Source: Lewinella sp. JB7 (GTDB lineage: Bacteria > Bacteroidota > Bacteroidia > Chitinophagales > Saprospiraceae). From it: a stretch of DNA of 64,000 nt. The stretch covers positions 248,001 through 312,000 of the forward strand of contig NZ_JANCTD010000003.1 in the NCBI RefSeq assembly GCF_024297185.1, written 5' to 3'. Made by a program: the position numbers and the translations under genes. The notes below the pieces were generated by a model. It saw nothing but the letters and a program-made list of their open reading frames with translations, did no database searches and was not told where the DNA came from. This document shows, in pieces, positions 34,339 to 43,378 of the stretch (positions within the stretch are counted from its first letter, which is position 1; every line of letters begins with the position of its first letter).

Positions 34339-35397
34339 ATGCTGTTACTGGTGGGCGCTTACACGATGGACATGCCGAACGACGTGCCGGGTAAGGCGCG
34401 CGGTATCTCCGCGTACGATTTCTATCCGGGAGAGGGCAGGCTGGAATTCCGAGCCTACACCCCTACCGTTAATCCAAGCTACCTATGGGTCGACAACACC
34501 CGCAAGGTCGTATACGCCATTCGGGAGTGCCCCCAGGAGGGGGGCCCCGGCGTCGTGGCGTACCACGTGAGCCGCGACAAGAAACGTGGTGTCCGCTTCG
34601 AACAACTCAGTGACGTCCTTACGCCGGGCGATCACCCCTGTCACCTGACGGGAATAGGCGACACCCTGATCGTCAGCAGCTACACCAGCGGAACGGTCGA
34701 CGTTTTCGCCCGCAAGGAGGATGGCGCGATCGGTGAACACCGTCAGCACTTTCAGCTACCCGTAGCGGGCGCCGGGCGCCCGCCCCACGCCCACTGTGCC
34801 GTCTTCGACGCGCGCCGGTCACGGGTGTACATCTGCGATCTCGGCGGCGATCGCCTCCGCGTGTTCGACCGGCAGGAGAAAGACGGCACTCTGCATCTTC
34901 TACCCGACCACGGACTCAACCTGCCGGAAGGTGCCGGCCCCCGGCACATCGCGCTGCATCCGAGCGGGGACTACGCCATGATCGTCTGCGAATACCGCGG
35001 AATTTCGGTACTCGTGGACTTGCGTGGGGATAAACCGCGCCTTCTGGACACCACGCTTTACCTACCCGAGCGGGTAGCCGACGAGGCCAGTGGAGCGGCG
35101 ATCCGGGTGGATGCTACCGGCAGGAACGTGTACGTCAGCGACCGCAAGTACAGCGTAGTAACCGCCCTTCGTTTCGACCCGGCTAGTCACCGCTACCAAC
35201 CCCGCGACACTTACCCCAGCGGCGGTGAAGCCCCCCGCGAGGTCTCCCTTTCTCCCGACGGAAAGTGGTTACTGACGGGTAACGTAAAGGACCACAGCGT
35301 AGGGGTATTTCGGATTCAGGCGGGCGGCGGTCTGCAGGCCTATCAGGTAGTCAAGAAAGTTCCCAGCCCGACCTGCCTGAAGTGGATGAAGCTCTGA
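34339..35397 (+). CDS. Lactonase family protein (6-phosphogluconolactonase-like)
   Basis: A 352-residue seven-bladed beta propeller of the lactonase_7 family. Blade motifs repeat through the chain: PSYLWVDNTRKVVYAIRE, HPCHLTGIGDTLIVSSYTSGTVDVF, RPPHAHCAVFDARRSRVYICDLGGDRLRVF, GAGPRHIALHPSGDYAMIV, and GEAPREVSLSPDGKWLLTGN. The HPCH and HAHC histidines match the presumed active-site region of Pgl. No signal peptide is seen, so it is probably cytosolic and would hydrolyse 6-phosphogluconolactone or a similar lactone. The stop abuts the stop of the opposing histidine kinase gene. Confidence 0.87.
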   Translation: MLLLVGAYTMDMPNDVPGKARGISAYDFYPGEGRLEFRAYTPTVNPSYLWVDNTRKVVYAIRECPQEGGPGVVAYHVSRDKKRGVRFEQLSDVLTPGDHPCHLTGIGDTLIVSSYTSGTVDVFARKEDGAIGEHRQHFQLPVAGAGRPPHAHCAVFDARRSRVYICDLGGDRLRVFDRQEKDGTLHLLPDHGLNLPEGAGPRHIALHPSGDYAMIVCEYRGISVLVDLRGDKPRLLDTTLYLPERVADEASGAAIRVDATGRNVYVSDRKYSVVTALRFDPASHRYQPRDTYPSGGEAPREVSLSPDGKWLLTGNVKDHSVGVFRIQAGGGLQAYQVVKKVPSPTCLKWMKL

Positions 35398-38300
35398 TCA
35401 GGCGAGCCGGCGCATCCGCAACGTGAGCGTATATCCGGAACGATCGTCGATCGTCAGCTCGGCGCGCAGGCGCTGGGCCCGCATGCGCATATTATCCTTT
35501 CCCTGCCCGGTCTTGGGGGTGAAGCGACTGGTGGAGTACTTCGGTATCTCCTTGCTCTTCGTGCCGACGCCGTTGTCGCGGATGAACATCTCGAAGGTCT
35601 GCGCATACTGCTCCAGTTCAATCTCCACGAAGGTCGCCTGACTGTGGCGAGCAATGTTATTGATGGCTTCCTTGTAGATGAAGTAGAGATCCTGACGGAC
35701 GTTCCCCGCCAGTTCCCGTTCCTGGTTGAAGCCCGACGCCCGGAATTCGTAGCGGATGTCGAGTGGTAGCAGTACCTCGTCGGCGTGTTCCTGCATGCGC
35801 TGCAACAGGTTACCGATGTTATCCCGGCGGCTGTCGATGCTCCAGATCACGTCGCTCATCTTCGACATGGCGTTGCGTCCGGCCTCCCCTACGGTCTGCA
35901 GACGCGTACGCAGCTTTTCGTCCTCCGTCTTACCCTGCAGCAATTCGGCCTGGAGGGTGATGCCCGCCAGCAGTCCGCTCACCTCGTCGTGAATATCACT
36001 GCTCAGCTGGGTCCGCAACTGCTCGTTGCGCAGCCGTTCCCGCAACTTCGCCTGGAGAATGAAGAAGAAAAGTCCTACGATCACGAGGGCGATGACGAAC
36101 TGGAACCAGGTCTTCTCAATGAGGTATTGCCGCACCCGGATATTGAGCGAGAGCATCTGTTCGCCGTAGTTGCCGTTAGCGCCGGCGCCCTGCACCAGCA
36201 GACGGTACTTGCCGGCGGGAAGGTTGTTGTAGCGCACCGTCCGCTCGTTACGCAGTTCCCGCCACTCGTCGTTGAACCCCTCCAGTTTGACCCGGAACTG
36301 GGTCAGGCTCGGGCGCTGGCCGACCGGGAGGGCAAAGGACACCGCGATACTCTTTTCGTTGGCGCGCACCAGCAGATCCTCCAGCTCGTCGAGATTCCGC
36401 GTGATGGTACGGTTCTCTCCGCGCCCGTACACGACCACTTCGGTGAGCATGACGTCCGATCCGGCACTTTCGCTGCTGAAGTCCTCGTCGCGGAATACGG
36501 ACAGGCCATTATCTCCACCAAAGAAATAGCGTCCACTCATGTCGCGGTGGAACGAAAACTGATTGAATTCGTTATTGACCAGGCCGTCCTCCAGGTAGTA
36601 GCGACGGAAGGGGCCGCTCTGTATGTTGTCCGGCAGGTGCACCAGTCCGTTGTGGGTAGACAGCCAGTAGCCGCCCACCGAATCCGGAACGATTCCGACC
36701 ACGGTATTGCTGCTAAGTCCGTCCTGGCGACCGTACCGTTCGACCGTTCCCGTGGCGGGATCCATAATGCGTAGTCCCGCGTCGGTGCCGAGCCACCACT
36801 TACCACCCACGTCCTCGTAGATGCAGTTGATGGTAAAGGCGTTCATGGCGAGACGCTGGTCCTCCCCGTCGATGTTGCTGTAGAAGGTGGTGTGACCGGT
36901 ATTGAGGTCGTAACCCACCAAGCCGCGATTGCGGGTGCCGAGCAGTAATAGGCCACTGCGGGAGGGGTAGAGATAGTTGATGCGCAGCCCGCGGATGCCC
37001 TCGTCGTTTCCCTGACCGTCCTTAAGCTCTATGAAGGTCGACGAGGACGGGAAGAATTCGAGCAGCAACCCAACCTTGCGGGGGTCGGAAGCCCCGAGGT
37101 AGATCGTCCCCTCGGGACTGATGGCCAGACAGTTGAGGGGATATACGGAGTCGAAGGTCTTCGTGGTACCCGAAGCGATGTCGTAGCGAAAAAGCAGTCC
37201 CCCCTTGCTAAAGCCCGGGGGTTGGGCCACGCCCCAGATCGCGTTCCGGATTCGGTCGTAGGTAAGCTGCGTCGCTTCCCGCAAACTGACCGTCTGTCCC
37301 GCTTCATCTACCAGCGGCCGGCTTTCCAACTCGCTGCTGCCCCGTTGCAGGGCGTGCATCAGCCCGTCGGCTTCCATCACGTAGACCGTACCGTCGGCAT
37401 CCTCCGCGATGCCGGTGACGATGTGGCGGTACAGATCGCTCCCGTTCTTGTTGGTCAGGTAGGTTTGAATGGATTTTACGTAACGTTCCATCACGCCGAG
37501 TCCCTCGCGCAGACCGAGATAGGTCGTTTCGTTGAAGTTGATGGCGGCCGCGCTGGTGACGAGCCGGTCTATGGGCAGCTCCCGTTCGAACAGCTGAAAA
37601 GTACCGGAGGTATCCACGAGATAGTACTCGTCGGGGTACCGCCGACCGAGAATGTCTTCGGTAGCGACGAAGAGCAACTGCCCCAGTTTATCCTTGAACA
37701 CCTGAGTGTAGCGCAGGCCCGCGTCCAGATCGGGGACCGGGACGGGACTTCGCTCGCGTTCGGGACGCCACCGGAACAGGGGGTAACCGTCGCGAAAGCT
37801 CAGGTATACGTAGCCCTCCGGCCCCTCGGCCATGGTGTAGAAGCGGCGCTGACTGGAGGTGCGGGGAAAAAACTTCGTCAGCACCTTCCCCGTGGCCGAT
37901 AGGTGGCGAAAACCGTGCTCCTCGTCGTACAGCAAAAACTGGCCGTTGCTGAGTGGCAACAACTCAATCCGCGGCGCGAAGGTCAGCCAGCCGTCGTCCG
38001 GCTGATTGAAAATGGTTTTAAAACCCCGGTTGGTGTACTCGTACAGGGTCGTCCCCTCCTGCCCGATGGTCACGACGAAGGTGCGGCCGTACTGATCCGT
38101 TTCGATCGCCCGGGGATACCCCACCACCCCGGTGCTGGGCACCATCCTCACCTGCTCGACGGAGAAGTCGCGTGGGTCGAAGCGATCGAAGTAGCCGTAA
38201 AATTCGTTGAAGGTGATGATGAGGCGCCGTTCGTTGTCGGCCCGAATCGACTCGATGGCGCCCCGACTCAGACGGGCTTCGCTCATGCTTCCCTGCCCGA

Positions 38301-38499
38301 AACTCATAAAGGCATGTCCGTCGAAGCGGTTGAGCCCGTCCATCGTCGCGATCCAGAGGTAACCGTCGTCGCCGATGTGCAGATCGTTGATTTCCCGGGT
38401 CGACAGCCCGTCCGTAACCGTGAAGTACTCAATACGGCCGCTCTGGGCGTGTAGCCCCGTTCCGGTAAGTAGCAGTATGAATAGCGGGATGAATTTCAC
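35398..38499 (-). CDS. Propeller-sensor histidine kinase (reg_prop + Y_Y_Y)
   Basis: A 1033-residue inner-membrane sensor kinase. A signal peptide (MKFIPLFILLLTGTGLHAQ) is followed by a periplasmic two-component-regulator propeller of about 700 residues (repeats such as IDDLHIGDDGYLWIATMDGLNRF-like blades), then a Y_Y_Y domain near 700-780 and a membrane helix near 790-815. The DHp helix has phospho-acceptor His837 in SDIHDEVSGLL (HisKA_3 type). The HATPase region carries N box NNIARHSQ, DNGVG and GKDNMRMRAQRL. It ends there, without receiver or AraC domains, unlike the hybrid kinases of gut Bacteroides, so a separate response regulator is needed. The start is GTG at 38499. The ligand is unknown. 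Confidence 0.9.
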   Translation of the reverse strand: MKFIPLFILLLTGTGLHAQSGRIEYFTVTDGLSTREINDLHIGDDGYLWIATMDGLNRFDGHAFMSFGQGSMSEARLSRGAIESIRADNERRLIITFNEFYGYFDRFDPRDFSVEQVRMVPSTGVVGYPRAIETDQYGRTFVVTIGQEGTTLYEYTNRGFKTIFNQPDDGWLTFAPRIELLPLSNGQFLLYDEEHGFRHLSATGKVLTKFFPRTSSQRRFYTMAEGPEGYVYLSFRDGYPLFRWRPERERSPVPVPDLDAGLRYTQVFKDKLGQLLFVATEDILGRRYPDEYYLVDTSGTFQLFERELPIDRLVTSAAAINFNETTYLGLREGLGVMERYVKSIQTYLTNKNGSDLYRHIVTGIAEDADGTVYVMEADGLMHALQRGSSELESRPLVDEAGQTVSLREATQLTYDRIRNAIWGVAQPPGFSKGGLLFRYDIASGTTKTFDSVYPLNCLAISPEGTIYLGASDPRKVGLLLEFFPSSSTFIELKDGQGNDEGIRGLRINYLYPSRSGLLLLGTRNRGLVGYDLNTGHTTFYSNIDGEDQRLAMNAFTINCIYEDVGGKWWLGTDAGLRIMDPATGTVERYGRQDGLSSNTVVGIVPDSVGGYWLSTHNGLVHLPDNIQSGPFRRYYLEDGLVNNEFNQFSFHRDMSGRYFFGGDNGLSVFRDEDFSSESAGSDVMLTEVVVYGRGENRTITRNLDELEDLLVRANEKSIAVSFALPVGQRPSLTQFRVKLEGFNDEWRELRNERTVRYNNLPAGKYRLLVQGAGANGNYGEQMLSLNIRVRQYLIEKTWFQFVIALVIVGLFFFILQAKLRERLRNEQLRTQLSSDIHDEVSGLLAGITLQAELLQGKTEDEKLRTRLQTVGEAGRNAMSKMSDVIWSIDSRRDNIGNLLQRMQEHADEVLLPLDIRYEFRASGFNQERELAGNVRQDLYFIYKEAINNIARHSQATFVEIELEQYAQTFEMFIRDNGVGTKSKEIPKYSTSRFTPKTGQGKDNMRMRAQRLRAELTIDDRSGYTLTLRMRRLA

Positions 38500-38515
38500 G
38501 GAAGGAAATAATGAC

Positions 38516-38523
38516 GCAAGATA
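38516..38523 (-). promoter_or_regulatory. Probable -7 box (TATCTTGC) for the histidine kinase
   Basis: Minus-strand TATCTTGC, identical to the one before the acyl-CoA dehydrogenase at 7731, 16 nt before the GTG at 38499. Confidence 0.35.
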
Positions 38524-38597
38524 CGGGACACCGGAGCTCGGGCCGGTCGGTCACTCGCGAATAGTTATTTTTTGTAATGATTGCTCGAACAAGTTAG

Positions 38598-38643
38598 ATA
38601 GTGTCCGAGTTACACTAATACAGGCTATTTGATTAGACACTAT
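38598..38643. repeat. Inverted repeat in an AT-rich gap
   Basis: Arms ATAGTGTC (38598-38605) and GACACTAT (38636-38643) separated by 30 bases, in the 231-bp gap between the kinase and the DUF6992-like gene. It may be a regulatory site; no further support. Confidence 0.3.
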
Positions 38644-38690
38644 AACACACACGTATTCAGTAAGCTTCTAACTCCAAAATATTCATTGAT

Positions 38691-38723
38691 ATTCCCCGAT
38701 ACCGTATTTACGGTTCGGGGAAT
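38691..38723. terminator. Strong hairpin terminator after the DUF6992-like gene
   Basis: ATTCCCCGA (38691-38699) pairs with TCGGGGAAT (38715-38723), and an inner ACCGT/ACGGT stem extends it around an ATTT loop with one bulged T, about 14 pairs in all. On the plus strand TCTTATTTT follows; on the minus strand it comes just after the gene ending at 38731. It is probably bidirectional. Confidence 0.7.
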
Positions 38724-38730
38724 TCTTATT

Positions 38731-39312
38731 TTAGAAGGTTACCCGGAGACCCACGCCCTCTCCTACCGCTCCCAATAACAGGCGAAAGTCTTCGTCCCGC
38801 CCCCGCGCAATGAAGTAATTAGCGAGGTCGAAGAGCAACAGAAAGCCTCCCTGCACCATAATACTGTTGCCATACCCGCGCAGCCGTTCCCCGTCGGCAC
38901 CTACCCGCCCGGACCGTCCCCGGAGGTAGAGTCCCCCCATCAGGTAGCCGACATCGAGCCCCGCGTTCAGTAACAGGATCTTCTGGAAACCGTGGTGCTT
39001 CTGCAAACTGGTATAGAGATCCGTCGCCACAGGATCGCGCGTGGCAGCCAGGTAGCCCAGCCCCGCGATGCCCAGGTTGACCGTATTCCACAGGGCGTTC
39101 ATTTCGTGAAAGCGACGACTTTCACCCGTGGTCGTGGAGCGAAGCGCGAGCCCCAGTCCGATGTTCACGACGGCCCAACCGTCCAGTACGCACATGGCGT
39201 TCCGCTGGTGATCGATGCGTGCAAGATTCAGGTCGCTCACGCCGTCCATTCCCTGGGCGGGGGCGCAGGAGCAAAGCAAGACCACCAGAAGCCAGGCCAA
39301 CGTTAATCGCAT
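38731..39312 (-). CDS. Conserved hypothetical lipoprotein (DUF6992-like)
   Basis: A 193-residue predicted lipoprotein or membrane protein. A hydrophobic N-terminus runs into a lipobox-like LLCSC. The rest has three to four hydrophobic helices (VVNIGLGLALRS, MNALWNTVNLGIAGLGYLAA, ILLLNAGLDVGYLMGGLYL, VQGGFLLLFDLANYFIARG). The NTVNLGIAGLGY...NAGLDVGYLMGGLYLRGRSG...GYGNSIMVQGGFLLLFD pattern is one I associate with a Bacteroidota family of unknown function (DUF6992, to be confirmed). It ends next to the strong hairpin 38691-38723. ATG 39312 is used since the signal begins there. Confidence 0.65.
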   Translation of the reverse strand: MRLTLAWLLVVLLCSCAPAQGMDGVSDLNLARIDHQRNAMCVLDGWAVVNIGLGLALRSTTTGESRRFHEMNALWNTVNLGIAGLGYLAATRDPVATDLYTSLQKHHGFQKILLLNAGLDVGYLMGGLYLRGRSGRVGADGERLRGYGNSIMVQGGFLLLFDLANYFIARGRDEDFRLLLGAVGEGVGLRVTF

Positions 39313-39381
39313 ACCGGTCAATTTTATGACCAAACTACACCGCTCGTTTTTGGTTCTCCTTGGACCCGCGACCCCGCCCCT

Positions 39382-40335
39382 ATGCTACACCGCCTTTCCG
39401 GACACTACCAGACCATCGTTCCGAATCTTTTTCGTCGTGTTCCCATCGATTACCGCCGGGAGCGGATCCACACCGACGACGGCGATTTTCTCGACCTGGA
39501 CTGGCTCGATCACCCCGACAGTCGCCGACTGGTCATCCTGAGCCACGGACTGGAGGGCGACAGCAGCCGGGTGTACGTAGCCAGCGCGGCCCACTACTTC
39601 GCCCGCCACGGCTGGCAGGTGGTCGCCTGGAATTGCCGCAGTTGCTCGGGAGAGATGAACCTGACCCCGAAGTTATATTCCCACGGCCAGAGCGAAGACC
39701 TGGCGGCCGTCGTGGATCACGCGATAGCCCAGGACCGCTTCGATCAGATCGTCCTCGTGGGTTATAGTATGGGCGGCAACCTCACCCTGAAGTACCTGGG
39801 TACGGTGGGCGCCGATCGCCCCGCTCAGGTGACTCACGGCGTGGCCTTCTCCGCGCCCTGCTTCATCGAGCACAGCGTCGATAGCCTCGAACGGCCGGAT
39901 AACTGGGTGTACAAGCGTAAGTTCTATAACTCCTTGTCCGCCAAGATCGCCGCCAAGGAGGCCCAGTTTCCCGGCACCGTTGACCTAAGTTTGTTGGAGG
40001 GTATCCGGGTGTGGCGGGACTTCGACCGCGCCTTCTCCGCCCCCATCGGCGGCTACGAGGACCTGGATGAGTTTTATGCCTACCTCTCGTCCGGCAACTT
40101 CGTCGCGGAGACCACTGCCCCCGTGCTGATCGTGAACGCCCAGAACGATCCCATCGTGCCGGAAGCCTGCACCCCCGTGGAGCTCGGCCGCAAGCATCCC
40201 CTGATCACCGTGGAGCAGCCACGGCGGGGCGGACACGTCGGATTCGCCCTGCGCGGCAGGGACTACAACCGGATGGACGAACGGGCCCTGGCTTTCGTGA
40301 ACGAGACCGCCGCCCCGCGCGGCATTTGCGTTTAG
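39382..40335 (+). CDS. YheT-family alpha/beta hydrolase
   Basis: A 317-residue alpha/beta hydrolase of the YheT/ABHD1-3 subgroup. The oxyanion strand LSHGLEGD is at 53-60, WNCRSCSGE near 83-91 is a YheT hallmark, the nucleophile elbow GYSMGGN has Ser129, the acid is in VNAQNDPIVP and the His in RRGGHVGF. No signal peptide is visible, so it is cytosolic. It is expected to act on an ester, possibly a lipid, but the natural substrate is unknown. Its stop overlaps that of the pullulanase gene by 4 bp on the opposite strand. Confidence 0.87.
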   Translation: MLHRLSGHYQTIVPNLFRRVPIDYRRERIHTDDGDFLDLDWLDHPDSRRLVILSHGLEGDSSRVYVASAAHYFARHGWQVVAWNCRSCSGEMNLTPKLYSHGQSEDLAAVVDHAIAQDRFDQIVLVGYSMGGNLTLKYLGTVGADRPAQVTHGVAFSAPCFIEHSVDSLERPDNWVYKRKFYNSLSAKIAAKEAQFPGTVDLSLLEGIRVWRDFDRAFSAPIGGYEDLDEFYAYLSSGNFVAETTAPVLIVNAQNDPIVPEACTPVELGRKHPLITVEQPRRGGHVGFALRGRDYNRMDERALAFVNETAAPRGICV

Positions 40336-42356
40336 CGTTCCGCGATTCGGACGAGTACGTTAGCCGAGCGGGGAGCCGCCGCTAAATTGCCGGACTCCGG
40401 CGCGGAAGTGATGCCGGTCGGCACGACCCGTTCTCCGTCCACTACCTGGCGCCACTGTCCTTCCGGCAGTTTGACGCTCCGGCGCTCCGCCGCCCCGTTC
40501 AGCACGACGAAAATGTCCGACCACTGGTCGCCGGGGGCGTCCGTGATCCGGTACGCGATGAGTTGGCCGTCGCCCGTGGGTATAAAGGTGAGGTGGCGGG
40601 CGATCCGGTCGGTACTCCCCAGGCGAAAGGCGGGATGAGCCTTGCGCAGGGCGATCAGGTCCCGCACGTAGGCAGCCGTCTGGGGGTGCCGTCGCTGACC
40701 GTCCCACCGAATAGCGTTGACCGCGTCCCCGCTTTGGTAGCTGTTCTCGTCCCCGTCCTTCGAGCGCAGCATTTCCGTACCCGCGTGCAGGAAGGGAATG
40801 CCCTGGGACGTGAGGACGGTGGCCAGCGCCAGACGCTGCATTTGTTCCCGGGCGGCGGGAGCATCACCGGCGTTGCTGATGGCCAGCCGGTCCCAGAGCG
40901 TATGGTTATCGTGACAGCTCGCGTAGTTGACGCACTGGGCTGGTTGGCGGGCCCAGGGGGCGCGACTGTAGTTGACGCTGTCGTAGGCGATCTGTGGATG
41001 GGGCACGGCTCCGACGATCCCGAACTTTACGGATTCCGCGCGATTTCTGGCGCCGCTGACGAACCCCCGTTCCTCTACTTCGAACACACTCCCCTTGAGT
41101 CCGTCGCGCATATCGTCACTGAAAGCGGCGATCCGGGTCAGGCGGGCCGTATTGGCCTTGAGGGCGCGCACGCTGTCGGGCAGTGGGCTGTCGCCGGCCG
41201 TCCAGCCCTCGCCGTAGAGCAGAATGGTGGAATCGATGCCGTGGAGCGAGGCGCTGACTTCGTTCATCGTGGCGATGTCGTGAATGCCCATCAGGTCGAA
41301 GCGGAAGCCGTCGACGTGGTATTCGTCGACCCAGTACTCCAGGGATTCGCGAATGAACTTGCGCACCATGGGCCGCTCGGAGGCGACTTCATTGCCGCAG
41401 GCGCTGGCATTGCTGAAGGTGCCGTCCGGATTGAAGCGGTAGAAGTAGTCCGGCACGAGGAGTTGAAAATTGCTGTTCTCCGTACGTCCGGTGTGGTTGT
41501 AGACGACGTCCATGACGACGCGGATACCCGCCCGGTGCAGGGCCTGCACCATCTGCTTGAACTCCCGGATGCGGACCTTTCCGTCGGCCGGATCGGTGGA
41601 GTAACTTCCCTCGGGCACGTTGTAATTCTGGGGGTCGTAGCCCCAGTTGTACTGCTCCGTGTCGGTGTCGGCTTCGTCGACGCTTACGAAGTCGAAGCTG
41701 GGCAGCAAGTGCACGTGGGTGACGCCCAGTTTGACGAGGTAGTCCAGGCCGGTCGTATCTCCCGCCGGCGTGGTGGTCCCGCGTTCGGTGAGCCCCAGGA
41801 ACTTGCCCTTGTGGGTAATACCGGAACCGGGGTCGCTACTAAAATCGCGGACGTGCATCTCGTAGATCACGGCATCGGTGGGTGCGGTGAAGGGCGGGCG
41901 ACGGTCGTCGGCCCAACCCGGGGGGTCGGTATCGAGAATATTGACTACCTGCCCACGCATGCCGTTGGTGCCCACGGCGGTAGCGTAGATGTCGGTGGCT
42001 TCGGGCAGCCAACGCCCGTTCATTTTGATCTGGAAGGTGTAGTAGGTGCCGTCGATGTCCCCGGCGACGGTGGCGGTCCAGGCGCCGTTTTTCCGTTCCA
42101 GATCGATGACTTCGTCGGGTTCGGCCGCCGGGTCGTCGGAGGCGTACAGCCTGAGCCGGGCGTCCTGGGCTGCGGGGGACCACAGTTTAAAGGTGGAGCC
42201 GGCGGGCCGGTACGCCACGCCCAGATCGCCGTAGGGGTATACGGGATAGTCCTCCAGGGTGTTGTACTGGGGGCGGGGGTCGGAACAATTCACGAAGAGA
42301 ATGCTTAGGAGAACAAAAACCAGCGGGCGGATCGGCGTCGGGCAAACGGTGGGCAT
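40332..42356 (-). CDS. pulA: Type I pullulanase (GH13_14) lipoprotein
   Basis: A 674-residue GH13 debranching enzyme that hydrolyses alpha-1,6 bonds in pullulan, amylopectin or glycogen. A lipoprotein signal (ILFVNC, Cys24) places it in the periplasm or outer membrane. A CBM48-like N-terminal domain (AYRPAGSTFKLWSPAAQDARLRLY) precedes the TIM barrel. The pullulanase-I signature YNWGYDPQNYNVPEGSYS, region II with the nucleophile in DGFRFDLMGIHD, the acid Glu in LLYGEGWTAGD, and HDN in SCHDNHTLWDR are present. A short all-beta C domain ends the chain. It is the last gene of a minus-strand set that begins with the PSCyt protein at 48102. No SusC/SusD genes accompany it. Confidence 0.92.
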   Translation of the reverse strand: MPTVCPTPIRPLVFVLLSILFVNCSDPRPQYNTLEDYPVYPYGDLGVAYRPAGSTFKLWSPAAQDARLRLYASDDPAAEPDEVIDLERKNGAWTATVAGDIDGTYYTFQIKMNGRWLPEATDIYATAVGTNGMRGQVVNILDTDPPGWADDRRPPFTAPTDAVIYEMHVRDFSSDPGSGITHKGKFLGLTERGTTTPAGDTTGLDYLVKLGVTHVHLLPSFDFVSVDEADTDTEQYNWGYDPQNYNVPEGSYSTDPADGKVRIREFKQMVQALHRAGIRVVMDVVYNHTGRTENSNFQLLVPDYFYRFNPDGTFSNASACGNEVASERPMVRKFIRESLEYWVDEYHVDGFRFDLMGIHDIATMNEVSASLHGIDSTILLYGEGWTAGDSPLPDSVRALKANTARLTRIAAFSDDMRDGLKGSVFEVEERGFVSGARNRAESVKFGIVGAVPHPQIAYDSVNYSRAPWARQPAQCVNYASCHDNHTLWDRLAISNAGDAPAAREQMQRLALATVLTSQGIPFLHAGTEMLRSKDGDENSYQSGDAVNAIRWDGQRRHPQTAAYVRDLIALRKAHPAFRLGSTDRIARHLTFIPTGDGQLIAYRITDAPGDQWSDIFVVLNGAAERRSVKLPEGQWRQVVDGERVVPTGITSAPESGNLAAAPRSANVLVRIAER

Positions 42357-42376
42357 AAGGGGTAAGTTACTCCAAC

Positions 42377-43165
42377 TTACTTAGAGAGCAGACGATCCAT
42401 GGTGCGGTGGAAGCGGGGGTGCAGAATGGCACCGCGGTGGCCGGTATCCTCGAGTTCGATCAGCTCCACCCGGTCGGGGGCCGCATCCCGTATTTCCTCG
42501 GCCATCGCGTAGGGAATGAGGCCGTCGCGATCGCCGTGCAGGATGGTGATCGGACAGTTCGCCCGGGCGGCGTGGTCCACGTTGTTAAGGGGATACTTGA
42601 GGATAAGGTCCGGCACGGCCCACAACCATAGATTTTTCATGGCGGTGATGCTGGCGTAGGGAGCTACCAGCACGCAGTGCCGGGGGTGATTATTGGCCGC
42701 CAGGTAGGTGGCCATCCCCGTACCCATGGAGTAGCCGACGAGGATCACGTTGGATTCTCCGTAGCGCGTCGCCAGCGTGTCGTAAACCAGTTGAGCGTCC
42801 GCGAAGAGCTGAGTCTCGGACGATATTTCGCCACCGCTCTTTCCGTACCCGCGGTAGTCGAAGAGGTAGAGATCGTGGTCCGTGTCAATGAGATCCCGTG
42901 TCTGGTAAAGACTGCGGCGGTTGCTGCCGCGGTTCCCGTGGAGGTAAAGAATCACTCCGGCGGGCGCTTCCTGCTCGAACCGGAGTATGCTCAGATCCAC
43001 GCCGTCGGGCGTACGCAGACTAGACTCCTCGCCCTGCTCGAAAGCGTAATCGGGCGGCAGCGCGTTCGGGCGGAAAATCAGCCGTTCCTGGAACCCGTAC
43101 AGCACCAGGCAGAGCAGCAGGTAACCGAGGCCTAGTACGATTCCAATCCGTTTGATCCACTTCAT
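42377..43165 (-). CDS. Membrane-anchored alpha/beta hydrolase
   Basis: A 262-residue hydrolase with one N-terminal hydrophobic helix (residues ~8-26) acting as anchor or signal. The catalytic triad is inferred: Ser146 in GYSMGTG, Asp in LHGDRDGLIPY, and His in LEDTGHRGA. LYLHGNRGSNRRS near 74-84 forms the oxyanion side. It resembles the ABHD13/ABHD17 (BEM46) type of esterase/depalmitoylase, but the bacterial substrate is unknown. It follows a 59-codon membrane protein gene by 6 bp and precedes pullulanase by 20 bp, so all are probably co-transcribed. Confidence 0.82.
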   Translation of the reverse strand: MKWIKRIGIVLGLGYLLLCLVLYGFQERLIFRPNALPPDYAFEQGEESSLRTPDGVDLSILRFEQEAPAGVILYLHGNRGSNRRSLYQTRDLIDTDHDLYLFDYRGYGKSGGEISSETQLFADAQLVYDTLATRYGESNVILVGYSMGTGMATYLAANNHPRHCVLVAPYASITAMKNLWLWAVPDLILKYPLNNVDHAARANCPITILHGDRDGLIPYAMAEEIRDAAPDRVELIELEDTGHRGAILHPRFHRTMDRLLSK

Positions 43166-43171
43166 ACTACC

Positions 43172-43351
43172 CTAACGATCGACCGAACGCAGTAGTCCCA
43201 TTCCGGTGATAAAAAAGATCACGCCGACGATGGCCACGCCCCAGGCGTTCTGTCCGAGGGCCAACTGACCCGGATTGAAGATGGCCAGTACGCCGAAGGC
43301 CAGACCGATGGCACCGATGATGGTAAAGACGAGGGCTAAAGACTTTTTCAC
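43172..43351 (-). CDS. 59-residue two-helix membrane protein
   Basis: A GTG-started frame (43349-43351) ending in TAG at 43172. The product starts with KKSLALVFTIIGAIGLAFG, then a short loop (NPGQLALGQNA) and a second helix (WGVAIVGVIFFITGMGLL), a hairpin of two membrane spans with positive residues at both ends. It fills the gap between the DUF1501 and hydrolase genes exactly (27 bp and 6 bp spacers), on the same strand. No named family is recognised. The reading frame differs from longer overlapping frames in this region, which are antisense or shadow frames of the DUF1501 gene. Confidence 0.6.
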   Translation of the reverse strand: MKKSLALVFTIIGAIGLAFGVLAIFNPGQLALGQNAWGVAIVGVIFFITGMGLLRSVDR

Positions 43352-43378
43352 TTGCTACGATTTGGCCGCGAAGATAAT

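Noticed and set aside
40563-42308. 581-codon open frame antisense to the pullulanase
   Set aside because: Composition is low-information (Gly/Val/His-rich) and the sense frame has all GH13 motifs. An artefact of codon bias.
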